Below are positions 38,101-50,150 of a stretch of DNA of 64,000 bases, one piece after another (position 1 is the stretch's first letter; every line of letters starts with the position of its first letter). The stretch is from Lycocorax pyrrhopterus obiensis (Eukaryota > Chordata > Aves > Passeriformes > Paradisaeidae): assembly GCA_014706295.1 (NCBI GenBank), contig JACSVZ010000007.1:43166975-43230974 (forward strand), written 5' to 3'. Position numbers and translations under genes: made by a program. The notes beneath the pieces are model-generated. The model saw only the letters and a list, made by a program, of their open reading frames with translations, made no database searches and was not told the DNA's origin.

Positions 38101-41100
38101 ATGCATGTATTTATAGCAAAAGCAAGGAAGTATGTTGTGTTTTGTTGGGTTTGGCTTTTTTTTTTTAAAGGGCTTAAAAAAATTAAAATAGATTATATCC
38201 AAAATAGTTAAACCTAGCTTAACTTATTTTTTGTCATATTTATATGGAGATGGGGGTAGGTTTGAGAGAATGAGTAGGGTGGTCTCGCTACTTTTCAGTT
38301 AGTTGCTGAGCTAATTCCATGCACTTTATTAGTCGGGGTGTTTCAGGGAATTCTTACTTGCACCTGTGAGGCTAATTGACTCTGTGGGTGTTTAAAGGAC
38401 TCTGTGTATGCACTTTTTACTGCTGAATGGATGTAAATAATTAAAATTTGGTTCTGGGTAGGCTGATGTAAATCTTCTCAACTTTATTGACTTTTTGCAA
38501 TAAAGACACTGTGTAAAGCGGTAAACATAAAAGTTCTTAGTATGCCTCATAGAAAAGTTGTTTTTTAAGTGCGTGCTATGTTTTGTTTAACTTGTGGGGT
38601 AGTACATGGACATGATCCTGCTCCTTGAGGAAATGGAAAGACTGGTGCAGGTAAGGTCCCCAGTGAAGGTACTGAGTATGTGTAGGGGAGTGCAACTGTT
38701 TATTCCTTGTTGGCAACCAACATTTTCTTGAAAAGAGGAGTTCTAAAGCCTGTATATGAGCAAAACAAGTGTGTGTGTATGAGAATATGGGTTGATTTGA
38801 CGGGGATATCTACATAAATGTCTTCAACGTACAGAGTCTGGGGTTGCCACTTGTTTCTTAGCAATTAACAATGCTCCTGGTGTTGAACAGCAGATCCTGG
38901 TCAAGGAAAAGACTGTCCTAAAACACTTTGTCCATACTAGTGCTGCTTGAAAAAACCAACAAAATTTAAACTACTGATTTATATTTAACCAAGACTGAAA
39001 GTTACTGAAGATTTTCACAGCAGCTGCCAGCTCTGCTTTTGAGTTGTTCTTGTGTTTTGATATTCTACCTGTAGTAAGTAGGAACTTACTATGTATCTGG
39101 AAGCCATAAAGATGTGTGAAAAATTGCCAGCATCTTTGTCATTACACCCTACAAATGTTCTTATGTTTCTTCCTTTTTTGTGGTCTTGTGTTTCATCCTC
39201 ATGTTTCACAAATCTGTGCACACATTTTACACAGCAAACCACAACTTCTCTGATCATTATGTAAAGGTGTAAGTAAAAACAACCAATGCCCCTCCTCCAT
39301 CACAAATGAAAAAAAGGGGGCAGGGGGGAGCAAAGAAACTTCCCCTTCCCAGACCCTCCTTGCCTTGGGATGCTAATGGCATTCCAGCAGGATGTTGCCC
39401 TGTATGAGAGACACAAAAATGCATCTTTCCACTGAAAAAATCTGAGATGGCAGCTAAGCATTTTAATTAAAAAGTAAAAGCAGAGACAACCTTATCATTA
39501 CTGAGGGTCTTCTTTTCAAACCATTAGTATCACTGTAGAATTATTTATCATTATAACTGTACTGAGGGAAGCCCCTTGTCCATTCTCATCCATGTGGCAA
39601 CATCCCTCCTGTTCAGCTCTTGTGGCGTTCTGTAGACTTCAGTGTTCAACTTCTTCTGTAGTGTTGGGTAAGATATGCAAAAATGAAGATAGCCTGGTTT
39701 CATGCAGGTCATTTTAATCTTATAAATGGATCAGATGATGACAGCCTTCACCAGAATAAAAGCACACTTTTTGATCCACCTGTGAGAAACTGCAGAGGGG
39801 ATTAACCCTCTTTCTCCTTTACCTCATAGGAGGAAAACTCTGTGTGCTGTTAGCCACTGAGGGTGGATAACAAGTGTGTTTTCAGAGGTATTGTCAGAAC
39901 TGCATCCCTCTGACCAGTTTGTTCTAAACAAGTGAGCTCTTGGGGGGCACGTGCAAAGCAACTTGGCATTTTTTAGAAGGCTTGATCTGCTTTTTGATTC
40001 TTTATACTTTGGCATGTGTATTCTTGGCACTTTTATGTAGCTTATTTGAGCCAAGCTATTAATTAGCAGCAGTGCACCTTTGACACAGAGATAATATTTA
40101 GGACACTCTGGGCAGATAGGATGGAGTTCTTCCATGTTTGAAAGCATATACTAATTGTTTTTTATGAACAATATGCATACAAGTTTGAGTAGATGTTGGA
40201 GGATTCAGGGGAGAATGAGGAGGAGTTGCTGTGGTTGAGTCAAGTAAAATTTGCTCGAGAAGCCTGAACTGCAGCCAAACTTGTACCCAGAATTTGGGGA
40301 TGGCTAAGAGACAGATATGTTTGCTTTCTGATTAAGTAGTGTTTGCCACTGCAAAACATAAAAGAAATATTCACTAGCCAGCCTCATTTGAGGTGGAAAA
40401 TGGAACGTAGTGATCAGTTCTGTATGATACACGGTTCCTCAGAGAACATTCAGAAAGGGAATGGAATGACCAAGACAGTCAGAGATGCCAGGAGTGATGC
40501 TCTGTCAGCTTAACTATTAAGTTATTGCTACAATAAAAACTTTCTTATTCTGTTTACTGTTGTGTTGTCCTTTACTCTTTCCATGCATAAAAATTAAATA
40601 AATTGCAGAAATTACCTACTGCCCAATGGCCCAAAGTATTGTAAATAGAAAATGTTTCCAGGTATGCCGTTCACTGCCACAAGAGCTCCTTGTCTGCCTT
40701 TTCTTGTCTTTTATCATAAAAGAATGGTGTACAAAGGGAAGATACAAATCTCTAGCTTTCTTTCTCTGCCCATTTAATCTTCTGCTTTGCTTCCTCCTAT
40801 GTCTGTTATCCTTGTTGAAGGATGATGTAGGTGCAGATAGCTTGAAAGTAGGACAAAATGTGAACCTGCAAAGCATAAGACCACAGAAATGCCTTACCAG
40901 GCAGGAGATTTCTTAGGGACAGCATTATGGTGTTGGTACAGGTGGCCCATTTCCTTTCCATTTTCCCCAGCATCAGCAACTGTTGGATTAGGAATCTTCA
41001 AGTCCTTGTTTAAAAATTGATCACCTATAAATATCTGTATAGTAACAGCACGTGTAGTAATCGTGCTCAATGAAACGAATTTTGGTATCCAGATGCGAAA

Positions 41101-43886
41101 GTCCCTGTATACACAGTTCTTGGAACTACTCAGAATTCAATGGGAGCTTACACAAGGAGCAGCAATTCATTTGCACACTCTCAATTGAAAAATGGTGACA
41201 CAACTTTGCAGCTTTTCAGGTCAACCCACTGCTGCATAAACGACTTGAAAGCATTTGAAAATAAAATGGTTTGAATAGAGTCAAATAATGTTTGTTTAAT
41301 TCTTTCTTTTAAGATCAGATATGTCTGGTTTGAAAAACTTATCTGAATGCTAATGTATTGAGTTTTTGTATGTAGTGTTATTTGGGTAACCCTACTAAAA
41401 GAAGCCAATGCCCATTTTTACAAAAGGGAGTGTGGTAAGTGAACAAAAGTATTAAAATGTTTTTTTGTTTCTGCTGATGAAATATAAAATTGGCTGATCA
41501 AGACATGGACTTAAATAACAAAATAATTAGTATCTGTGGTGCTTAATTTTCAAATTTTTAGCCCGAGCTATTAACCAGTTACTTCTAAGTAGACAACCTT
41601 ACTCATTTGGAAAAAGTGGGAATACTGCAACTTTCTATTCATTTATTTGTGAATTGGTTAAGCTACATTTTCTGAGAATATATTCATGTAACTTCTGTTG
41701 ATGTCAGAGTTTCGTTTTGAAAGTGTTACAGTGGGCATCGAGACAAGCCAAACCACAAACTGTTTTAGCTGATCCCTGTTTTGTCAGGTTAGGGTTGAAA
41801 AATGGGTACTAGAAGGTCAGAAACTGAGTAACTCAGCCATGCTGAATACAGAGCTATTGCATAGAAAGCATTGCATTATCAGCTGATCAGACTCCAGCAC
41901 ACCTGACTATTTTTGTTGGCTGAGCCCTCCAGAGCTCTAATGGATATGTGGAAAAGACTGGGTTTTTAAAAAGCATTTTCTGCCCCTCCCCCCTTTCCCC
42001 TGCTTCCAGATGGCATTATACAAACACACAGGACCAGGTGACCTCCTTCACCTTCCTACACCTGGCTGTGTAGAACTGTAGTAACTGATGCTGTACATTT
42101 TGATGTAGACAATCATTTCGCTGGCCATCCAGAGATATAATTTTGTGAATTCTGCTCTAGGATAAAATGTACTTTCTGATGTACATCTAGCATAACTTTC
42201 TTGGATTCTTAGAGTTTTGCTTGTCTGGTGCCAAAGAACTTAAACTTTCTGGCCATGATCTTGCTGCCTTGTTCAGCTGGATTTACATGTGTGGTGTGTG
42301 ACTTTGGCACATGGGTGAGGGACAGCAGAAGTTATGCATTTCTCCTGCTAAGGAGATATTGTCTATAACTTCAATATATGACTTCCCATCCTTTTAATCC
42401 AAGAATGACTCTTATCTTTCAGGTCACTAGAAAAACATTTTTTTCCTCTTAGTCTATGGTAAAATTGGCTGGCAATGGTCTTTATTTGAAAAGTTATTAT
42501 TCTCCTTTTTTTTATTAGCATGAACTGCATGATTTTTTAAAAAGAATAACAGAATATTTATTTTGCTTTGGTCTCCTTCTGAAGAATTCTTCTACTACAC
42601 ATTGTATCCTAGCTGAATGAGACACCATCTTCTTTGCCCATGTTCCTCCTTTGGTGAGAAGCAATTATGGTGATGTTGCTCGTTAGGCAGTGTGCAACCT
42701 GTGGGCTATGGACTATCTGACATTAGTTTTACCAGTGCAGTAGGACAGCTGTAGCAGTGCCTCATTGTCCCTATCCTGTCTCTTTTAACATGTTCAATAT
42801 GTCTCATTTTTTCTTTCTTTGGTTCCGCTTTTGCCAGTTTGGGCAGTGGGTCCAGACCCAATGTGCAACAAGTTTGGCTGTCCTTGTTCTACATGTTCTG
42901 GTATACCTGGATCAAACCCCCCCACTTTAGTACTGTACTGAAATGAGGATTGATGCTTTTAATTTAGCACACACCATTATTCAATTTCACTTACTGTTTG
43001 ACATGAGTGAGGTGTTCTGGTCTTGTAATCTGAACAATTAATTTTTTAAGTAATTGCCTGTCAACTGTGATGGGTGAGCAGCAAAACTGGACAAATATGG
43101 GTAGCACTAAAGCTGTTTTCCCAGGAGCATTGTTTGCAAGGGCATCTGTGGTATAACCTTTAGGAGAACACATGGTTCCTCTTCCTCTTTTGACTATAAT
43201 TCAAGGGGTGAAGTAAGCACCTCAAAGCTAGGCTGCTTTGCCAAAGAACCTTAAAGCAATCAGCCAGGTTGGTGAATGGTTTTCTTTTTGAGATTTTAAT
43301 TTTTTACTAAATTATTTTTGAAGGTGGGGTTTGAAGTTCTGTGGGAGTTTTTTATTGTTTTTTGAGGGGTTGGTGGTTTTTTCATTTTTGGTTTGGTGGT
43401 TTTTTTGAGACTGAAACCAACCTGGTGTTTGATACTGAAGTGTTGAAAGACCAGTGTGATTAACTTTGAAAAGAATCCCAAGTACCTTGGGGATGTTGTA
43501 AATCCAGATTCTTAGGAGAGCAAAATGCTACTGTAATGACTCCACTTTAGAGATATTTCAGTCATCGACTTGTTTTCCTATTACTGTAGTGTGCTGTACA
43601 ACGTGATGTTTGGAAATTAGTACCACAGCACAAGAGAGGTTTCTACCCATTTTAAATGCATGTGACCTTAGGGCTCTGTGGAGGAAGGCACCTGACTGAG
43701 TGGAAGGGTGTGTTATTCCCTGAGCTGGGAAGGTGTAGGTGTGAGGGTTGATTACAGGTTGTTAAATGCCTGTACACTCTACTGGTCTGTATCACACCAG
43801 GTTGATTTTTATGACTATTCCCATTGAGCAAGTACTAAAGTGATTATGGGTCTGGCTTTAACTGCTGCACCTATCACCCTTCCCAG
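35105..43886. other. NRXN3: Intronic sequence leading to the first neurexin exon
   Basis: AT-rich intron with no supportable gene. A CTCF-like site on the minus strand lies near 37033-37046. Segments such as 37300-37700 are very AT-rich and free of obvious repeats. I searched by eye for a microexon encoding the neurexin splice-site-3 insert (a D-C-I-R-I-N-C type decapeptide by memory) and did not find one. The last bases, CACCCTTCCCAG, form the acceptor at 43885-43886. Confidence 0.6.
37033..37046 (-). promoter_or_regulatory. Possible CTCF-type site
   Basis: The + strand TTCCCTCTAGTGGT reads ACCACTAGAGGGAA on the minus strand. This agrees with the CTCF core CCASYAGRKGG and fails at the following C. 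It sits in a locally GC-richer patch (about 36990-37080). Single-motif evidence only. Confidence 0.3.
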
Positions 43887-44006
43887 GCAAGGGACCTGAA
43901 ACCCTTTATGCTGGGCAGAAGCTCAATGACAACGAGTGGCACACTGTCCGGGTGGTTCGGCGAGGAAAGAGCCTCAAGCTGATCGTGGATGATGATGTTG
44001 CCGAGG
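43887..44006 (+). CDS. NRXN3: NRXN3 coding exon, LNS4 (120 nt)
   Basis: This is an internal exon of alpha-neurexin-3, a presynaptic adhesion receptor that binds neuroligins, LRRTMs, cerebellins and other partners across the synaptic cleft. The acceptor CCCTTCCCAG|GC and donor GAGG|GTAAGT are both strong. The exon starts with the last two bases of a codon and ends with the first base of one (phase 1-1), giving 39 full codons. The protein begins [12 protein letters not shown] and continues with [19 protein letters not shown] and then IVDDDVAEG, which is the second half of the LNS4 (laminin-neurexin-sex hormone globulin) beta-sandwich. From memory, the Q-K-L and D-D-D-V-A-E-G residues fit NRXN3, while NRXN1 has Y-N-L and D-D-Q-Q-A-M-T-G. 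The exon length equals that of the homologous NRXN1 exon. An Ile replaces the Thr I expect before V-D-D-D. Confidence 0.96.
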
Positions 44007-44206
44007 GTAAGTGTGATTTTTTGATCACTATCTTTTTACCTCTATTTCTAGTCTTTACCATTATGCCACTTCTCCGTGTTCTTGTATCTTTCCCCCCACC
44101 CCTTTCTATATAATACCTGTGTATTATTTAGTGTTACTATGTTGAAAATGAATGTTCAGGTCTGAGAGACTGTTCTTAGCCAGCACCAGAAATTTCTGTA
44201 GCAACT

Positions 44207-44230
44207 GTAATGACATGTAATGACATGACA
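44207..44230. repeat. Short tandem repeat, 10-bp unit
   Basis: GTAATGACAT is present twice in tandem and is followed by a further partial GACAT. It is a tiny local duplication. Confidence 0.8.
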
Positions 44231-45465
44231 TATGGGTTCAGGGGACAGGTAAGCTTGCACATATCTCAGACTGCAGAGATGTGCAGCAGAACTTTCTCTT
44301 GGTCCAGGCTCTTTTTGAAGCAGACTGAGTACACTCCATTCCTGAGTTAACATGATGGTTTCCAATGCTGTGGAATCAAAGCCAAGGCTCTCTTGACCGT
44401 TCCTCTGCACGAACTTTTCCTTGCTGATAAATCTGCATGCACTACATGTGTTGCAGAGCATGGATTTATGTCTCTGCTGTTCCTTAATTATTTTTTGTTT
44501 TGTTTTGTTGGGGTTTTTTTCTCCCTTTTCCTTTTTATAGTGTGGGTATTCTTGTTTTTTTTTTTTTTTTAAATTTTCTGCATTTCCAGAAAGCTTTTTG
44601 AGCTCCTACTTCTTTTTGCAGAAAAATGTAGTTGAAGGGAGGAAAGAAAAGATGAATCAGTCAGGAAAGCTGGTGTGTCCCAGGATGAGATTTGCATTGA
44701 AAAGTACTTTAGATTGATTGTTTTCTAATTGCAAAATTTTAGAGATGATACTTTTCTGGTCCATTTCTCTATGACTGCAAGAGCCAGAAACCTATCTTTC
44801 TTTTCTTTGGAAGGTCTGAAATTCTCATGGTTGTGTATCACTTCAGGAACTGGGTTTTTGAGGAAAACATCAGCAGTCTGAAGGCTGATAATAGAATCAA
44901 AAAGAGCAGGAACCCTGGACTCAAAACTGATGGGGGTATGATTGTTAATTGACACCCATGCTGGTTTGCCAAAAGCTGAAATCCTCTTTTCTGAGTAGCT
45001 TCTATTCAGAATGCAACTAGAGGGAATGGCTGCCATACATAGTGCCAGAACATTATATCCTATCTCTGCAAAAAGTTTTTTTCTTCTGTATGAATGTGAA
45101 TTATTTTAAATATTGTGGTAATTTAAATTATTTGGAAAGCTAGGAGTCAGAAATCTGAAATAAGCCCAAAGATGTCAGCTTACAGAAAAATGGTTTGAAA
45201 TACGTTTTTTCTCTGAAGTAAATATATGCTGTGCTAGATAGGCTGTGATTTTGCAAGAGATCAAGAAACACACGCAAGAAAAATCATTCCCTCTCCTTGT
45301 TGGAAGTCAGCCTTGGTGGTGGCTTGGTCAAAATTAGCTTATAGGAAAAATGAATTTTATGTAAGGGGGAACTTTTTGAGTTAGTGACACATGCCTGCAA
45401 ACAGTTCGTCCCGATTAGTTCTAAATTTGAGAACAATTCTTCTGAATATGCTTTTTTAGGAAGCA

Positions 45466-45479
45466 CCACGAGGTGGCAC
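45466..45479 (+). promoter_or_regulatory. Possible CTCF-type site
   Basis: CCACGAGGTGGCAC matches the CTCF core CCASYAGRKGGCRC at 13 of 14 positions; the Y is a G. It has a CpG inside the core and lies in NRXN3 intronic sequence. The motif is predicted from sequence only. Confidence 0.4.
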
Positions 45480-48369
45480 TCTCTGCATTACCGAATCGAT
45501 CCCCCAAAGCCATCTGGTTTTGAAGTCTCTTCTTCACGAAACTGAGTTTATAAATAATAATGATTCAATCCTATACTAAAATAGGATACGCATATGTACA
45601 TGTATACGAATTACATAATTAAAGATGCCTTACAGCTAAAAATATTAGTTAAAAGAATGCCATCATGGCAAAGTCAAAAGTCAGAAAAGCCAGAGTTAAG
45701 ATTTTCTGTGCAATCTGCATCCCAGTTCCTTGGGCAGATGATAACAGTCTTCAGTCATGTGGTCACATAGATTTTTCCACAGGATTCTTGCTGTCTTAAG
45801 CATAGATCAGAAGTCTAAATTGGGCCCCCAGTAAAAATAAACAGCCTATTTGATTTCTGTCTTCTTGTTGCTTGTTTGGAACAATGCATGTCAGGTGAAT
45901 TTTTCTCTAAATTTAGACCTTGATTTTTTTTTTTTAAGTTTTTTTTGGTGTGTGTTGTGGGCTACTCATCAATATGTTTATACAGAACTAAGAAGCTTTA
46001 ACTGGATTTATTGCCATGTCTGTGTTATATGAAGCAAGTGTGCATCTTTTTCCCACTTTGCAGGTTTGGAAACAAGGCACCAGATTAAAGTTGGATGTAT
46101 TTGGTACCAATTTGGCATATATTTTTATTCATTTGCATCAGAATGATTCAGCATGTCTGTAAACTACATCCTGTAAATTAGTTCAACCCTGCTACTTGAA
46201 GAATTAGATGTAGACAATTAGTGACCACCTATGAAAAATCTGTAATGAAGTTTCTGACTTGGTTTCCTGTAGGACATCTAAGGCAGAGACAGAATTAAAT
46301 TCTTCTGGACAGCATTTTACTGTTTAATCACAAAACCTTTGTCCCATATTCCTCCCGACCTCAGAACATCAGTGGTAAATGAGACACAAATACAGCAGAT
46401 ATATTCCTCCCTATGACATCTTGCTAGCACCCAAATACCACAGTGGAGGCTGGAATTTTTTCTGTCTGCTACCACTTGAACTAGAGAGTTTCTGATTGCT
46501 GTAGTAGGTACAGTACTCTGTAGAGCACAGTGGGGGAACTAGAGGTGAACTCTGCAGGTGGGGCTGATAGCTAACGAGATCAGAAAACACTGGATTGCAC
46601 TCCGTGGTTTCCTAGGAAATTACATCTCTGTCCTGTTTCTGATCTTGTATTGCCATGTCCTTTTCAGCTTTTCACTGAACCACTCCCAACTTTCTACGCT
46701 ACTGCTTCTTACACTATTTCTTTTTTATTAAGCCAGCCCCAGTTTTCTAATTTTTCACCTTTTCTAAGATTCTGGGCTCACCTCCTCCAAACTCCCTCAC
46801 TCTATTTTTAATGCCCCCTATATTTGGGCTCCCTGTCCCAGCGTACTCCAGATTTCCCAGTCTTGGCTTTTCTCTCTCTCTCAGGCCACAACTGCCTTGT
46901 ACTATTTTAAGTGTAGAAGAACAAAGGAGGCGTTTTCTTGCCTTTGAGCATTGACATCTCTTAATTTTGTTTTTCCAATTTTTTATTATTTAAAGGTACT
47001 TTCTAATTTTAAGAAAATACACTTCTGGTTTGGAAAAATCATCAATTTTCATTTGATAACACTGAAACTGAAACTTTAAGCCTCTAAGAATCACAGCAGT
47101 GGAAGTGAGAAAGTTTGTCTAAACAAATCTCCCCATGTACTATTTCCATTTCTGGAAACTGCCATTTTTCAAACTAAAATGATATTATTTCTGGTAAAGA
47201 ACCATTTCAGGATTTAAAAACATTTGCATTGGTCCTGACACCTGAATTTCTAAATAGTCAGAAATTTGTGATTGCCTTCAGCTTCTTCTAAGTTTGATCA
47301 ACTGTGTTTGCTTGGATTGAAGTTTTCCATGGTCTTTGTATAATTGCATTTATATTTAGATCCACTGGTAAAATTTGGAATAAGTGAAAAAGTTGAATTG
47401 GTTTGTGTAATATTTTTTCTTCAGATTTGAAGTAGATAGCTGAAAACATTTTTTCTAATAACAACTGTGCTTGTTTGCTGTCTTTGAATAAAACTTGGTC
47501 ACATTTGGACAAAATACAAATTGAAAAATTGCAGTTTGTACATGACTATGAGAGGTGATTTAGGAGTATATCAGTGTTTCCAGAGGCTCTAAGCAAGAAA
47601 ATGACCATCAGTTCACTTGATCTGACTCTCTATACACTACAAACCAGGATGTATCATCCAAGTGTCTTTATAAATGTGTTCAGCTTTCATTCTATCCCCA
47701 ACAGAAAAAAAAAGTCACAATTAGTAGGAAAAGTCATGAAAGTACTAATGTCCTTTGGTTGGTTGATTGGTTGATTTTTTTGTTTTGTCTTTTAATGCCT
47801 GGAAACTCTTTAGGTGAGAAATGCTAGGAGATTTCAGGAGATAGCACAGAATATGAGAAAGCTTAAAAGTCCCAGTTGATATAACCTAGGGGAATTGGAG
47901 GAGTTTGTCCTGGATTCAGCTATGGTGATAGGTAGGATTCTCAGGTATAATCCCACTGACTGACAAATATCTCTTGCAGTGACAGGTTGAGAGTTGTGTA
48001 TATATGCTTGCTGACCTGTAGATGCAGTAAAGTTAGATACTGTTGCTAAATTTTGTCTGTCTCTACCACACTGGAAATATTTATTCAGGTCTTTATCCAG
48101 TTGTCAAATTTCACAAAGCTAGTGTGAATTTAAATATCTTTGTTCCTTCTGGTTTTTAAACCTGGTGAATTTGTCCAGCATGTTGAAATGTTAGGAGAGG
48201 GACCAACAGGTAGTGTGGCTGTCTGATTTGGAAAACCTTCTAAAAGAGAGGACTCCACCTGTGCAGTGATTAGGATCATGGACAAAACACACTTGGAGAA
48301 AATTAATTTCATTTTCTGCCAATTAAAAATAGAGTTTAATGGTGAGAAACAAAGCCAAAAAGTAAAACA

Positions 48370-49035
48370 GTGTCTGTCACCCTCTTTTATTTGGTTTGCT
48401 CCTTCCTGCCTCTCCCACCTGCCCCCACTAGGCAGAGCAGGGGGCTGGAGAATGGTGGCTGCAGTCAGCCTGTGACAGCTCCTCTCTGATGCTCCTTCCT
48501 CCTCACACTTCTGTCTGCTCCAGTGTGGGTCCTACCCATGCAATGCAGTCCTTCATGAAGTGCTCCAGCATGGCTGGTCGCCACAGGCTTTCAGGAAAAC
48601 CTGCTCCAGTGTAGGCTCTCCAGGGGCTGCAGTTCCCTCAGGAAATATCCACCTGCTCTAGCACAGGAGTCTTCCATGAGCTGCAGTGTAGTTGTCTGGA
48701 CCACTATGGTCTTCTCTGTGGATGCTGGAGAATTTCCACTCTGGCACCTGGAATGCCCCCTCCCTCTTTTCGGTTCTTGGTGTTCATAGGGGTTTGAGTT
48801 GGTTTTTTCCCCTTTGTTTCTTACTTGTTGGCAGCATTATATCCTTTCTCACACGTTTTCCCTCAGGCACCACCATCGTGGCCAAGGGGCTCAGCTGTGC
48901 CCTGTGGTGGGCGGGTTGGAGCCATTTGGAACAGGCTGTATCAGGCATGGGATAGTCCTGGCCTCTCCTCATTAAGGCTGCCCTGCAGCCACCCCACAGC
49001 CAACACCACACTGTGTAAACACAATGCAAAACTGC
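48370..49035 (+). mobile_element. Degenerate avian LTR-type repeat
   Basis: A GC-richer 0.65-kb block inside the intron. It has an internal quasi-periodic motif, TGCTC(C/T)AG followed by a TGG- or AGG-like end, at 48516, 48561, 48602 and 48654, spaced 41-52 bp. Phrases such as CAGGGGCTGCAGT, GGAATGCCCCCTCCCTC, TTTCTCACACGTTTTC and ACTGTGTAAACACAATGCAA occur in the same order in a repeat I know from bird genomes as an LTR of endogenous retroviral (ERVL-like) origin. No viral genes adjoin it, so it would be a solo LTR. The family name and edges are from recall and uncertain. The open frames across it are not functional genes. Confidence 0.6.
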
Positions 49036-49768
49036 AGAAAATATCATGAGAGAAAAAAATAATGGCCTATATGTAGTAGAATTTGAATAATGGTTGTAGG
49101 TCAATGATAGGAAAACAATTAAATTCTTCATATTTCATTAATTCCTGTTGTTTACTAATGGACTAAGGCCTGTTTAGAAAAGATACTTGCGTATGTGACC
49201 AAATAGTTAAAACTACCTTAATGAAGAACTATGGAGGGCTAAAATAAGATTGGCTGAAAGGGTTTTCATTCTGATGTTGCCTAACTTGTCTTTATAGCAT
49301 ACTGTTGTATTTCATCTGTCTATATGGGTTCTGTGTCTACACTGGCGCCTAGCCCACTTAATGAAATATTTAAATATGCTGTAGGAGTAGTCTGACAGTA
49401 GTATTTGGTATACTGAATAGCTTGGATATTTTAAGAGGTTAAAATCAGTCGTGATGTGGTAAATAGCTCAATTGGTAGGTTGATGATTTAAATATATCGA
49501 GGGCTTTTTACCTGTTGCATTTTTGTGTGTTTCCCTCCTGCTATGCTCTTAAAAGAAGAGCAATAACATCAGGCACCAGGAGAGAACAGTGGAATAAATA
49601 TCAGCAATTTTATGATTGTTCCCACTTTTCTCACTGCTCTATTTATATTAATCAATGTATATCAAGTGTTTTCAGGAAGTGCACTGGGAAAAATTGTTTC
49701 AGAAGTGTTCAAGTTGTTTGGCAGCTGGTCTGCTGGATCAAATAGATCTCCTTGTTCCTGTCCTTCAG

Positions 49769-50150
49769 GCACAATGGTTGGTGACCATACCCGCTTGGAG
49801 TTCCACAACATCGAGACGGGGATCATGACAGAGAAACGGTACATCTCTGTCATCCCCTCCAGCTTCATCGGCCATCTCCAGAGCCTCATGTTCAACGGGA
49901 TGCTCTACATTGACCTGTGCAAGAACGGTGACATTGACTATTGCGAGCTGAAGGCACGCTTTGGTCTCCGCAACATTATAGCTGACCCTGTGACATTCAA
50001 GACTAAGAGCAGCTACTTGAGCTTGGCCACCTTGCAGGCTTATACATCCATGCACCTCTTCTTTCAGTTCAAGACCACCTCAGCTGATGGTTTCATCCTC
50101 TTTAACAGTGGTGATGGCAATGACTTTATCGCGGTTGAGCTAGTCAAGGG
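49769..50150 (+). CDS. NRXN3: NRXN3 coding exon, LNS4 end and LNS5 start (382 nt)
   Basis: This is the largest exon in the window, with 126 full codons plus two bases at each end (phase 1-2). The acceptor is GTCCTTCAG|GC, the donor AAGGG|GTAAGT. The split codon G|GC joins the preceding exon as Gly. The protein opens [19 protein letters not shown] and includes [13 protein letters not shown], the conserved LNS closing strands. The segment [12 protein letters not shown] follows, with the two cysteines at the LNS4 C-terminal side. Next is the linker [20 protein letters not shown], and then LNS5 begins: [18 protein letters not shown] and [16 protein letters not shown]. The D-C-K-N-G-D boundary and K-A-R-F-G-L identify NRXN3 over NRXN1, which has N-A-R-F-G-F by memory. 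The frame stays open 157 nt upstream of the acceptor, but that part is intron. GC content is clearly above that of the flanks. Confidence 0.97.

Larger units (their letters stand above)
44007..49768 (+). other. NRXN3: NRXN3 intron (5762 nt, phase 1)
   Basis: GT-AG intron between the 120-nt and 382-nt exons. It contains T-rich sequence with a T16 run at 44555-44570, a CTCF-like site near 45466, a T-rich patch at about 45927-45951 and an LTR-like repeat at about 48370-49035. The acceptor region reads TTGTTCCTGTCCTTCAG (ending 49768). No independent gene is seen. Confidence 0.9.

Noticed and set aside
49612..49768. Open frame extending upstream of the 382-nt exon
   Set aside because: It is intron upstream of a clear acceptor (CCTTCAG at 49768); the residues have no neurexin similarity.
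49662..50055. Long minus-strand frames opposite the 382-nt exon
   Set aside because: They are antisense shadows of a GC-rich, strongly conserved coding exon; no domain is visible.
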